Source of the DNA: Sphingomonas sp. ERG5
GTDB lineage: Bacteria; Pseudomonadota; Alphaproteobacteria; Sphingomonadales; Sphingomonadaceae
Direction of reading: 5' to 3'
NCBI RefSeq assembly: GCF_000803065.1
Contig: NZ_JSXI01000004.1
Span: 1-40,057, forward strand
Length of the DNA stretch: 40,057 bases
The notes under the pieces were generated by a model. That model was not told the DNA's origin, did no database searches, and saw nothing but the letters and a program-made list of their open reading frames with translations. Made by a program: the position numbers and the translations under genes. The stretch's first letter is position 1. Each line of letters opens with the position of its first letter. Positions 32,112 through 39,699 of this stretch are shown piece by piece.

Positions 32112-32614
32112 TTGATCGCAGAACCATCATGATCGGGGGCGCGGCGCTGGCTGTGACCTTCCCGGCATTCGCCAAGGAGAGAAATATGCCCGATAATATT
32201 GCCACGCTCCGCAAGGTCATCAGCAGTTGGCACGACGCCGACGTCGAAGGCGTCCTGTCGTGCCTGCATGAGGACATCACCTGGAACAATTCCGGCGGCT
32301 TGAAGCCGCCGATCCAGGGCAAGGACACCATGCGCAAGACGTTGGAGGCGATGAAGGGCCGCCTGAAGAACAACCGCTGGCGCCTGTTCGACGTCGCCGC
32401 GGTCGGCGACACGGTGTGGATGGAGGGGGTCGACGAATTCGACACGATGGACGGTACCCGCGTCGCCATCCCCTATTGCGGCATCCTGGACTATCAGGAT
32501 GGTGTGATCCGGCACTGGCGCGAATATTTCGAGGGCCGGCTGCAGGAGGAACAGATCGCTGGCAAAGGGGTGCGCGATACCGTCGACGCCATGCTCGCAC
32601 GTCCGGCGGTGTGA
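32108..32614 (+). CDS. NTF2/SnoaL-like protein with optional N-terminal signal
   Basis: 168 residues from GTG 32108, which overlaps the thiolase stop. The N terminus (DRRTIMIGGAALAV...FAKE) looks like a twin-arginine or Sec-type signal of about 23 residues. A second in-frame start, ATG 32186, has an excellent AAGGAGAG site and gives a 142-residue cytoplasmic form. The body is an NTF2-fold domain with LEH-like blocks (EGVDEFDTMDG, GILDYQDGVIRHWREYFE); the LEH Arg is Gly here and the final Asp is Glu, so LEH activity is doubtful. It may be an isomerase, hydratase or cyclase. Whether the signal is used, or whether both forms are made, is open. Confidence 0.72.
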   Translation: MIDRRTIMIGGAALAVTFPAFAKERNMPDNIATLRKVISSWHDADVEGVLSCLHEDITWNNSGGLKPPIQGKDTMRKTLEAMKGRLKNNRWRLFDVAAVGDTVWMEGVDEFDTMDGTRVAIPYCGILDYQDGVIRHWREYFEGRLQEEQIAGKGVRDTVDAMLARPAV

Positions 32615-32619
32615 CGGCG

Positions 32620-34434
32620 ATGGCCACCGCAGCCTTGCCCTCGGATTCCTCATCACTCGACGGCACCTTGCCGCCGTTCCGCGAGGCGAAGCTGATGCCG
32701 GTCGACGTGTCTGTCGAACGGCGCGCCGACGGTGCGATCATCCTCAAGTCGCGCGTCGCGATCGCCGACTATGACGCGAACATTCCGGCTGAATTGGCTC
32801 GTGCCTGCGCGCGTCAGCCCGACAAGTCGGCGCTGGCGTGGCGTGAAGCCGGTCGGGAGGGATGGACGACATTGAGCTATGCCGCGTTGAAGGAGCGGAT
32901 CGACGCGGCGGCGCAATGGCTGATTGCCCATGCCCCCAAAGGCCGTCCGCTCCTGCTGATCGCCGACAACACGCCCGCCTTCGCCATTGCCACTTTCGCG
33001 GCCTGGATCGCGGGCTTGCCGGTGTGTCCGGTGAGCAGCGCTTACGGCGCGCTCGGTGGCGATTACGGACGGCTGGCGCATGTCGTGGTGAAAGTGAAGC
33101 CGGGCGTGGTCTTTGCCGAGAATTCGGCCAAACTCGCGCCTGCGCTTGCCGCGCTCGATCTCGGCGACGCGATCATCGTGACCAGCGATCCCTCGGCGAT
33201 CCAAAAGCCTGCGGTCGCGATCGACACGTTGCTTGCAACCGCGCCGACCGATGCCGTCGCGATTGCGGTCGAGGCGATCAAGGCCGACGATCTTGCTGCT
33301 TACATGCTCACCTCCGGCTCGACCGGCCTGCCCAAGATGGTCGCGATCACCTTCGACAATCTCGCGGCCAACAGCGCGCAATGCCGGCAGATGATCGGTG
33401 AGGCGGCGGGCTGGCATGATGTGATGCTCGACTGGCTGCCCTGGCACCATGCGGCGGGCGCATTCGTCCTGCGCACGACACTGACCGAAGGCGGCACATT
33501 ATATATCGACGACGGTAAGCCGATGCCTGGCCTGTTCGCGGAATCGATCCGCAATCTGCGCGAAATCCCGGTGCGTTTCTTCAACAATGTGCCGCTGGGT
33601 TATGGCATGCTGGTCGAAGCACTGGAAAGCGATGCCGAGCTGCGCCGCACCTTCTTTTCCAAGCTCAAGGTCATGCTTTACGGTGGCGCGGGCCTCAGTC
33701 AGCCGGTCTATGATCGCTTGCAGGCGGCCGCCATCGCCGAGACCGGGCACCGCATCATGCTCACCTCGGGCTATGGTTCGACCGAGACGGTATCCGCTTT
33801 CATGGCGATCCATTTCGAGACCGATCGCGTCGGCATCGGGCTGCCCGCGCCAGGAGCGGTGGTTAAACTGGTGCCTTTGGGCGACCGCTACGAAGTGCGG
33901 GCGGCCGGCCCGAACGTGACGCGCGGTTATCTCGACGAACCCACCAAGAACGATGAGGCATTCGACGAGGAAGGCTTCTACCGCACGGGCGACATGGCGG
34001 TGTTCAACGATGTCGACGTGCCGGAAAAAGGCCTCGCCTTTGCCGGGCGCGCCGCGGAGGAATTCAAGCTGTCGAGCGGTGCGTGGGTCTATGGCGGGAG
34101 CTTGCGCGATCAGTTGTTGAAAGCGCTGACGCCGATGGTTCGTGACTTGGTGCTGTGCGACGAGAATCGCGAATATCTGACGCTGATGTTGTGGCCCACG
34201 CCGAATGGCGACCGCGACCGCATCGCCACCGGACTTGCCGCGTTCAATGCTGCGCAGCATGGCGGATCCTCCCGCATCCGCCGGGCCTTGCTGCTCGACG
34301 TGCCGCCCGATCCCAATGCGCACGAAATGTCCGACAAGGGCACGATCAACCGCCGCGCGGTGATCGACCGACGCCAGGCGGATATCGACCGGCTCTACGC
34401 CGCCGCCCCCGATCCCGACATCATCATCCTGTAG
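32620..34434 (+). CDS. Feruloyl-CoA-synthetase-like acyl-CoA ligase
   Basis: 604-residue adenylate-forming (ANL) enzyme that would activate a carboxylic acid with ATP and CoA. The N-terminal block LPPFREAKLMPVDVSVERR and the overall length fit the feruloyl-CoA synthetase family. Motifs: P-loop-like YMLTSGSTGLPKMVAITF, adenine-binding SGYGSTETVSAF, hinge/ATP motif YRTGDMAVFND and FAGRAAEEFKLSSG, and the C-terminal catalytic Lys in SDKGTINRRAV. The start is ATG 32620; GTG 32611, overlapping the previous stop, is an alternative adding three residues. Together with a cleavage dioxygenase this suggests activation of a phenylpropanoid or similar aryl/alkenyl acid, but no enoyl-CoA hydratase/lyase lies in the window. 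Confidence 0.85.
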   Translation: MATAALPSDSSSLDGTLPPFREAKLMPVDVSVERRADGAIILKSRVAIADYDANIPAELARACARQPDKSALAWREAGREGWTTLSYAALKERIDAAAQWLIAHAPKGRPLLLIADNTPAFAIATFAAWIAGLPVCPVSSAYGALGGDYGRLAHVVVKVKPGVVFAENSAKLAPALAALDLGDAIIVTSDPSAIQKPAVAIDTLLATAPTDAVAIAVEAIKADDLAAYMLTSGSTGLPKMVAITFDNLAANSAQCRQMIGEAAGWHDVMLDWLPWHHAAGAFVLRTTLTEGGTLYIDDGKPMPGLFAESIRNLREIPVRFFNNVPLGYGMLVEALESDAELRRTFFSKLKVMLYGGAGLSQPVYDRLQAAAIAETGHRIMLTSGYGSTETVSAFMAIHFETDRVGIGLPAPGAVVKLVPLGDRYEVRAAGPNVTRGYLDEPTKNDEAFDEEGFYRTGDMAVFNDVDVPEKGLAFAGRAAEEFKLSSGAWVYGGSLRDQLLKALTPMVRDLVLCDENREYLTLMLWPTPNGDRDRIATGLAAFNAAQHGGSSRIRRALLLDVPPDPNAHEMSDKGTINRRAVIDRRQADIDRLYAAAPDPDIIIL

Positions 34435-34442
34435 GAACCGTC

Positions 34443-34970
34443 ATGACCGATCCGCGTATCCAGACCCTGCTCGACAAGCAGGAGATCACCGACGTCATCA
34501 ACCTCTATCTGCGCGGCGCCGATCGTGCTGAGATCGATCTGATCGCCAATGCTTATCATCCTGATGCGATCGAGGATCATGGTGGCGTCTATAACGGCCC
34601 GGCCGCCGATTACGTCGCACTGATGGCCAAGATGCTGCCCAAGGGCGGGATCATGAATCATCTCGCGACCAATATCGTGATCGAGATCGATGGCGATGTC
34701 GCGCGCGCCGAACATTACATCCTGGCCTTCGCTCGCATGAAGAAGGAGGGCGAGAAGTTCGACACGCTGACGCTCGCCCGCGCGGTCGATCGCTTCGAAC
34801 GTCGCGACGGCAAGTGGAAGATCGCGCTGCGCAGACTCGCCTGGGAATGGAATCACGAAATGCCGCTCAGCGAAAGCTGGGGCCGTGGCATGATGTTCCC
34901 GGCGGGGACCGAACTGACGCGCGGCGCCAAGCATCCGCATGATGTACTCTATCAGATGGCGGCCAACTGA
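34443..34970 (+). CDS. SnoaL-like (NTF2-fold) protein
   Basis: 175-residue protein of the SnoaL_4-like branch of the NTF2 superfamily. It begins with the typical LLDKQEITDVINLYLRGADR helix and has the conserved YHPDAIEDHG (potential His/Asp active site) and a C-terminal VDRFERRDGKWKIALRRL strand pair. Relatives include ring-hydroxylating-dioxygenase small subunits and polyketide cyclases, and many act as dehydratases or isomerases. No partner large subunit is present. The start is ATG 34443, 8 nt after the ligase, with AGGA upstream. The stop overlaps the SDR start as TGATG. Confidence 0.8.
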   Translation: MTDPRIQTLLDKQEITDVINLYLRGADRAEIDLIANAYHPDAIEDHGGVYNGPAADYVALMAKMLPKGGIMNHLATNIVIEIDGDVARAEHYILAFARMKKEGEKFDTLTLARAVDRFERRDGKWKIALRRLAWEWNHEMPLSESWGRGMMFPAGTELTRGAKHPHDVLYQMAAN

Positions 34971-35734
34971 TGGCGATGGACATTGCAGGGGCAGTGGGGC
35001 TGGTCACCGGCGGCAATCGCGGCATTGGCGAGGCGTTTGTCCGCGCGCTGATCGGCGCTGGCGCCGCCAAAGTCTATGTTGGTACGCGCGACGTCGTCAA
35101 CGCGCAGCATCTGGTCGAAGAAGGGCAGGGTCGGATCATCGCCCTCGCGCTCGACGTGTCGAGACCGGAACAGATCGCAGCAGCGGCCGTGGCCTGCCCG
35201 GACGTGTCGATCATCGTCAACAACGCTGGTGCGTTCGTCAACCAGCGCCTGATCGGCGCTGAGACGATGGACGCTGCGCGCGAGGAGATGGAAGTCAATT
35301 ATTTCGGCCTGCTCGGCATGTGTCGCGCCTTTGCCCCCATTCTGAAGGTCAATGGCGGCGGCGCGATCGTCAACATATTGTCCTCCGGCGGGGTCGTCGC
35401 GGTGCCGGCAATGGGTGGCTATAGCCCGTCCAAATTCGCTGCCCGGGCCGCGACAACCTCGATCCGGGCTGAACTCGCCAAGCAGGGGACCAGTGTGTCC
35501 GCGCTGATTGTCGGATCGGTCGATACCCGCATGGCCGCGCATGTCGGCGGCGCGAAAGAACGACCAGAGGATATTGCCAAAGTCGGCTTGTCGGCGATCA
35601 AGCGCGGGACGGACGAGGTCGATACCGACCGTATGGCAATCGAGGTCCGGGCTCACAAGGCGCGCGACCCAAAGGCGCAGGAGCGCGCGCTGGCGCGGAT
35701 GCTCGACATGGACACGATCTCGACCGGGCGTTGA
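34970..35734 (+). CDS. Short-chain dehydrogenase/reductase
   Basis: 254-residue SDR: NAD(P)-binding TGGNRGIGEAF near residue 13, structural NNAG in IIVNNAGAF, catalytic Ser in NILSSGGVVAVPA and the YSPSK catalytic Tyr/Lys pair. It would oxidise an alcohol or reduce a ketone in the pathway, for example a 3-hydroxyacyl or ring alcohol intermediate. The region after residue 190 has an unusual charged tail (KARDPKAQERALARMLDMD). The ATG overlaps the previous stop, so it is translationally coupled. Confidence 0.87.
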   Translation: MAMDIAGAVGLVTGGNRGIGEAFVRALIGAGAAKVYVGTRDVVNAQHLVEEGQGRIIALALDVSRPEQIAAAAVACPDVSIIVNNAGAFVNQRLIGAETMDAAREEMEVNYFGLLGMCRAFAPILKVNGGGAIVNILSSGGVVAVPAMGGYSPSKFAARAATTSIRAELAKQGTSVSALIVGSVDTRMAAHVGGAKERPEDIAKVGLSAIKRGTDEVDTDRMAIEVRAHKARDPKAQERALARMLDMDTISTGR

Positions 35735-35756
35735 TCCGGCGAAGAGGGGGCTTGTG

Positions 35757-36554
35757 ATGGAAATTCTGAAGATATTGGTGATCGACGCGGTAACCGTGGT
35801 GATCGCCTTCACCGCGCTCTGGGCGATCTGCTCGTCGATCCGCGATGTGACGATGGTCGATGCGTGGTGGGCGCTGGGCATGGCGCTGCTGGCGCTGGCA
35901 ACGTTCCTGCAGATGGATGTCGTCACTGACCGCCGCCTGCTGCTGCTTGGCCTGTGCGCGCTTTGGGCGTTTCGTCTCGGTGGCTATCTGTTCTGGCGCT
36001 GGCGCGATCATGGCCCCGACCGCCGCTATGTCCGAATGATGGAGAAGGCGCAGGAGAAGCGTGGCTGGGGCTATGCTCGCGCATCCTTCTGGCTGGTATT
36101 CGTGACGCAGGCGCCGCTACAGTTCATCGTCGCATTGCCGGTGATGCTGGGCCAGCTTCAGGGCGAGCCGGTCGCGCTCGGGGCTCTCGCTTATGGCGGC
36201 GCGGCGCTCGCGCTGTTCGGCATCATGTTCGAAAGCATCGGTGACTTCCAACTCACGCGATTCCGCAAGAACCCGGACAATGCCGGCAAGGTGCTGAACA
36301 CCGGCCTGTGGCGCTACACCCGCCATCCCAATTATTTCGGCGATGCTTGCGTCTGGTGGGGGTTGTTCGCGATTGGGGCGGAGACTGGCCTAGGCTGGTT
36401 CGCGCTGCCGGGACCGGTCCTGCTCACCTGGACACTGATGAAATGGTCTGGTGCGCCGACACTCGAATTCCGCATGCGCAAGACCAAGCCGGAATATGCG
36501 GACTATATCGCAACGACGTCCGGCTTCGTGCCATGGCCGCCGAAGCGGGCGTGA
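35757..36554 (+). CDS. DUF1295 family membrane protein (steroid-reductase/ICMT-like fold)
   Basis: 265-residue inner-membrane protein with about 6-7 hydrophobic segments. The C-terminal region carries the DUF1295 signature: LNTGLWRYTRHPNYFGD, then a Trp-rich helix and MRKTKPEYADYIATTSGFVPW. The fold is related to 5-alpha-steroid reductases and isoprenylcysteine methyltransferases, with the R-H-P-N-Y-F-G motif binding NADPH or a similar cofactor. ATG 35757 follows GAAGAGGGGG; GTG 35754 is an alternative. A role in reducing an enone of a steroid- or terpenoid-like substrate is possible but not shown by the sequence. Confidence 0.82.
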   Translation: MEILKILVIDAVTVVIAFTALWAICSSIRDVTMVDAWWALGMALLALATFLQMDVVTDRRLLLLGLCALWAFRLGGYLFWRWRDHGPDRRYVRMMEKAQEKRGWGYARASFWLVFVTQAPLQFIVALPVMLGQLQGEPVALGALAYGGAALALFGIMFESIGDFQLTRFRKNPDNAGKVLNTGLWRYTRHPNYFGDACVWWGLFAIGAETGLGWFALPGPVLLTWTLMKWSGAPTLEFRMRKTKPEYADYIATTSGFVPWPPKRA

Positions 36555-36627
36555 GTTTTGACCTGCAGCACCTTCCGTTCGGGCTCGGAACCAATGAAGG
36601 GAAGGTGCGCGGGAATGGAGAGATGAA

Positions 36628-38334
36628 ATGCAACTGACCCCGCAATCGCGTGTCGACGATTTCACCGCCCGGGGCTGGTGGGGCGATCTGACGCTCGATC
36701 ATTGGCTGCAACGCAACCGCGCCGATGTGCCTGACCGTCTCGCGATCGTCGATCCGATGAATCGCGCGAGCCTCGACGGCAAGACGCCTCGCCGGCTCAC
36801 CTGGGGCGAATTGGGCATTGAAGTGGACCGCGTTGCCGCAGCCCTGCTCGACCTCGGCCTGACGAAAGATGATGTCCTTACCTATCAGCTTCCCAACATC
36901 ATCGAGACGGTGATCCTGGCGCTGGCCTGTTCGCGCCTCGGCCTGATCATCTCGCCCGTGGTCATGCCGTACCGCGCGCACGAACTCGGTCATGTCATCG
37001 ATACCGTCCGCCCCGCTGCGATCGTCACGCTCGCGCATTTCGCCGGCCATGACCATGCCGTTATGGCGCTCGCACTCGCCGGTGGTCGCGAGTGCAAGGT
37101 GCTGGTGCTCGGCGGCAATGTGCCGCACGGTGCCGATGACCTCGACGCCGCTATCACCGCCGCCGACCCGGAAAAGGCGGTCGCCTATTGCGACGCACAG
37201 CCCATGCAGCCTGCCGAGGTCTTCACGATCTTCTGGACTTCCGGCACCGAAGCCCGGCCAAAGGGCGTGCCGCGCGATCAGAACCACTGGATCGTCAACG
37301 CGAAGATGGTCGCCGAAGCGGCTGACATCCGCGAAGCCGAAGTGCTGCTCAACCCGTTCCCTTTGGTCAATATTGGCTCGTTCGGCCTTGTCACGCCTTG
37401 GCTAATGCGGCGCGGCACGCTCGTTCTGCACCACCCGTTCGACCTAAAGGTGTTTCTGGAGCAAATCGCCGCGGAGCGCGTCAACTACACCATCGCTGCT
37501 CCCGCGATCCTCAACGCGCTGCTCAAGACGCCCGGCTTGCTCGATAGCGTCGACTTGACTTCGCTACGCGCCATCGGCTCGGGCTCGGCGCCGCTCAGCC
37601 CCTGGATGATCGAGGGCTTCGCGCATGATCATGGTATCGAAGTGTGCAACATCTACGGTTCGAACGAAGGCGCCTCCCTGTTCAGCGACGCGCGACAAGT
37701 CCCTGATCATCACGACCGTGCGCGATACTTTCCGCGAATGGGCGTCGCCGGGATCGAATGGCCCGGCAGCGAAAGCGCGGCGATGGTTCAGACTCGCCTG
37801 GTCGATATTGAGACGGAGCAGGACGTCACCGAACCCGGCCGGCCCGGCGAGTTACGCTTCCAGGGCGCGGCCACGTTCGGCGGCTATTTCGAGAGCCCTG
37901 AGATCAGCGCTAACGCGTTCGACGCCGCCGGCTTTTATCGCACCGGCGATTTGTTCGAAATCGCCGGCGATGAGGCGCCATATCGCTTCTATCGCTTCGT
38001 CGGGCGCTGCAAGGACATCATCGTGCGTGGCGGCGTCAACATCTCGCCCGCCGAGATCGATGACCTGCTTGCCGGTCACCCCGCGTTGAAAGAAGCTGCC
38101 GTCGTCGGCGTGCCCGACGAACGGCTCGGCGAACGCATGTGCGTTGCTGCGGTCCCGGCGGACGGTCATGCGCCCGATCTGGGTGAGATTTCGGGTTGGT
38201 TGAAAGGCCAGGGACTGGCGATATTCAAGCTGCCTGAACTGCTGGTCACGGTCGATGCCCTGCCGCGCAATGCGATGAACAAGGTCTCCCGTCGCGACTT
38301 GCGGAATACCGTATTGGAGATGCTCGGCGTATGA
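36628..38334 (+). CDS. Class I adenylate-forming acyl-CoA ligase
   Basis: 568-residue AMP-binding enzyme. Motifs: FWTSGTEARPKGVPR (P-loop-like, with the Glu-Ala variant seen in cyclohexanecarboxylate-type ligases), NIYGSNEGASLF (adenine binding), YRTGDLFEIAGDE, the hinge FVGRCKDIIVRGGVNISPAEID, and the catalytic Lys in LPRNAMNKVSRRDL. It would make a CoA thioester from an acid different from that used by the feruloyl-type ligase encoded at 32620. The 73-nt gap upstream contains no gene and no copy of the 16-bp element; GGAGAG precedes the ATG. Its stop overlaps the next gene as ATGA. Confidence 0.87.
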   Translation: MQLTPQSRVDDFTARGWWGDLTLDHWLQRNRADVPDRLAIVDPMNRASLDGKTPRRLTWGELGIEVDRVAAALLDLGLTKDDVLTYQLPNIIETVILALACSRLGLIISPVVMPYRAHELGHVIDTVRPAAIVTLAHFAGHDHAVMALALAGGRECKVLVLGGNVPHGADDLDAAITAADPEKAVAYCDAQPMQPAEVFTIFWTSGTEARPKGVPRDQNHWIVNAKMVAEAADIREAEVLLNPFPLVNIGSFGLVTPWLMRRGTLVLHHPFDLKVFLEQIAAERVNYTIAAPAILNALLKTPGLLDSVDLTSLRAIGSGSAPLSPWMIEGFAHDHGIEVCNIYGSNEGASLFSDARQVPDHHDRARYFPRMGVAGIEWPGSESAAMVQTRLVDIETEQDVTEPGRPGELRFQGAATFGGYFESPEISANAFDAAGFYRTGDLFEIAGDEAPYRFYRFVGRCKDIIVRGGVNISPAEIDDLLAGHPALKEAAVVGVPDERLGERMCVAAVPADGHAPDLGEISGWLKGQGLAIFKLPELLVTVDALPRNAMNKVSRRDLRNTVLEMLGV

Positions 38335-38756
38335 CGCTGTACGAGCGCTTCGCTGTGGTGATCGCGGCGTGGAATAGGGGCGACATCGACGCCGCATTGG
38401 CGGGCATGGACGATGCGGTGACATGGCATGTTGCCGCCGGCGCACTTGCCCCACTTGAGGGCAAGGAAGCAGTGCGTGGTTTCCTCAAAGGCCTGCGCGC
38501 CGACATGGCCGAAACCCGCTGGAGCATTCGCTATTGCGCCGAAGCGGACGAGCGGCTGTTCGTCGAAGGTGTTGACGCCTACACGCGTACGAACGGAACG
38601 ACGGTGGCAATGCCCTATGCTGCGGTGATCGAATTTGCGGAAAACAGGATCATCGCCTGGCGCGACTATATCGACACGCGGCGAATGGAAATGATGCGTG
38701 AGGGCGCGCCGACACCTGATCATTTGAGAGCATTGATCGATCGCATGACCCGGTGA
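38331..38756 (+). CDS. NTF2/LEH-like protein
   Basis: 141-residue NTF2-fold protein, the fourth in the cluster. It resembles limonene-epoxide hydrolase in layout: an N-terminal helix (YERFAVVIAAWNRGDIDAAL), a strand with VTWHV, then EGVDAYTRTNGTTVAMPYAAVIEF and an end motif WRDYID that keeps the LEH Asp. The LEH Arg is Gly here. It is coupled to the acyl-CoA ligase by a 4-nt overlap, so it probably acts on that ligase's product or is a small accessory enzyme. The reaction is unknown. Confidence 0.77.
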   Translation: MTLYERFAVVIAAWNRGDIDAALAGMDDAVTWHVAAGALAPLEGKEAVRGFLKGLRADMAETRWSIRYCAEADERLFVEGVDAYTRTNGTTVAMPYAAVIEFAENRIIAWRDYIDTRRMEMMREGAPTPDHLRALIDRMTR

Positions 38757-38765
38757 TGTGAAACG

Positions 38766-38775
38766 CCCCCGGGGG
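38766..38775. other. CCCCCGGGGG palindrome between convergent genes
   Basis: A perfect 10-bp palindrome 10 nt after the last catabolic gene, in a 56-nt gap facing the convergent tauE-like gene. A GAGC/GCTC repeat follows. There is no T-run, so termination is only a weak possibility. Confidence 0.2.
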
Positions 38776-38812
38776 TGGTGCGGTCAATCCAGGTGCGCAG
38801 AGCTCAGCCGGC

Positions 38813-39598
38813 TCAGAAGATCAACTTGCCTCCGACGAGCGCCAGCGTTCCGGCAAGGATTGGCCGAAGGATCCGGTCCGATATGCGGATAGAGATCAGG
38901 CTGCCGACGATGATTCCAGGCACCGACCCAATCAGCAGCGACGTGAGCAAGCCGAAGTCGACGGAACCCATCGCCCAATGGCCGGTACCGGCGATCAGGG
39001 TAAGCGGGACGGCATGGGCGATGTCCGATCCGACCAGTCGGTTGGTCGGAAGTTTCGGATAGAGTATGAGCAGGGCCGTCATCCCCAGTGCCCCCGCACC
39101 GACCGAGGACAGCGATACCAGCGCACCCAGGATCGCGCCGAGCACGACGGTGAGCCGCATGATGCGGGACTCTGGCATGGCGTCGAATGTTCCGGCGAAA
39201 TAGGCGACGATCTGTTGTCGGAAAAGCATCGCCACGGCGGTGGCGATGAGTGCGATGCCGAGCGTGACGGTGATGACGTGTTCGGCGCCGTCAAAATGAG
39301 CGCCGGCCTGCGCAAGGAGCAGGAGGGTCAGGAGCGTGGCGGGCACGCTCCCATAAGCGAGGCGCCGAACCACTTTCCAGTCAACCGTGCCGCTGATCCC
39401 GTGTACCACGGTTCCGACCGATTTGGTCGCCGACGCGTAGAGTAAGTCGGTCCCGACCGCCGTTGCCGGGTGGAAGCCGAATGCCAGCACAAGCAGGGGC
39501 GTCATGAGCGAGCCGCCACCCACGCCCGTCATACCGACAAGAATACCGACAGCCACGCCGGCGAGCGAATAGAGCGGGTTGATTTCAGTCAGGATCAT
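38813..39598 (-). CDS. TauE/SafE (TSUP) family membrane transporter
   Basis: 261-residue protein with about eight transmembrane helices. The family motif GILVGMTGVGGGSLMTPLLVL is near the N terminus (helix 1) and is partly repeated mid-protein at LGALVSLSSVGAGALGMTAL, as expected of the two-fold TSUP layout. Members export sulfite, sulfoacetate or other small organosulfur and carboxylate anions. ATG 39598 overlaps the stop of a possible short ORF (ATGA) and has only a weak ribosome-binding site of its own. There is no clear functional link to the catabolic cluster, which converges on it. Confidence 0.88.
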   Translation of the reverse strand: MILTEINPLYSLAGVAVGILVGMTGVGGGSLMTPLLVLAFGFHPATAVGTDLLYASATKSVGTVVHGISGTVDWKVVRRLAYGSVPATLLTLLLLAQAGAHFDGAEHVITVTLGIALIATAVAMLFRQQIVAYFAGTFDAMPESRIMRLTVVLGAILGALVSLSSVGAGALGMTALLILYPKLPTNRLVGSDIAHAVPLTLIAGTGHWAMGSVDFGLLTSLLIGSVPGIIVGSLISIRISDRILRPILAGTLALVGGKLIF

Positions 39599-39699
39599 GA
39601 ATGATCTTGCTCACGGGCTGAAGTTAAGGCGCGCCCGCTGACCAGCGGCCGCAGCCGCCATGCCCATGGCGGCGCATTCGGCATTGAATTCGGCTGCAT
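39595..39699 (-). CDS. Possible short ORF (34 aa) coupled to the TauE gene
   Basis: Starts at ATG 39699 with GGAGG six nt upstream and ends in an ATGA overlap with the TauE-family start. The product is Pro/Arg/Trp-rich (PPWAWRLRPL) with no recognisable domain. It may be a leader peptide whose translation controls the transporter, or chance: the frame is short and contains a strong hairpin. Confidence 0.3.
   Translation of the reverse strand: MQPNSMPNAPPWAWRLRPLVSGRALTSAREQDHS
39654..39673. other. Near-perfect palindrome in the TauE leader
   Basis: GCCGCCATG and CATGGCGGC form a 9-bp inverted repeat with a 2-nt centre, about 55 bp upstream of the TauE ATG. It could be an operator for a dimeric regulator or a leader hairpin within the short ORF. 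Confidence 0.35.
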
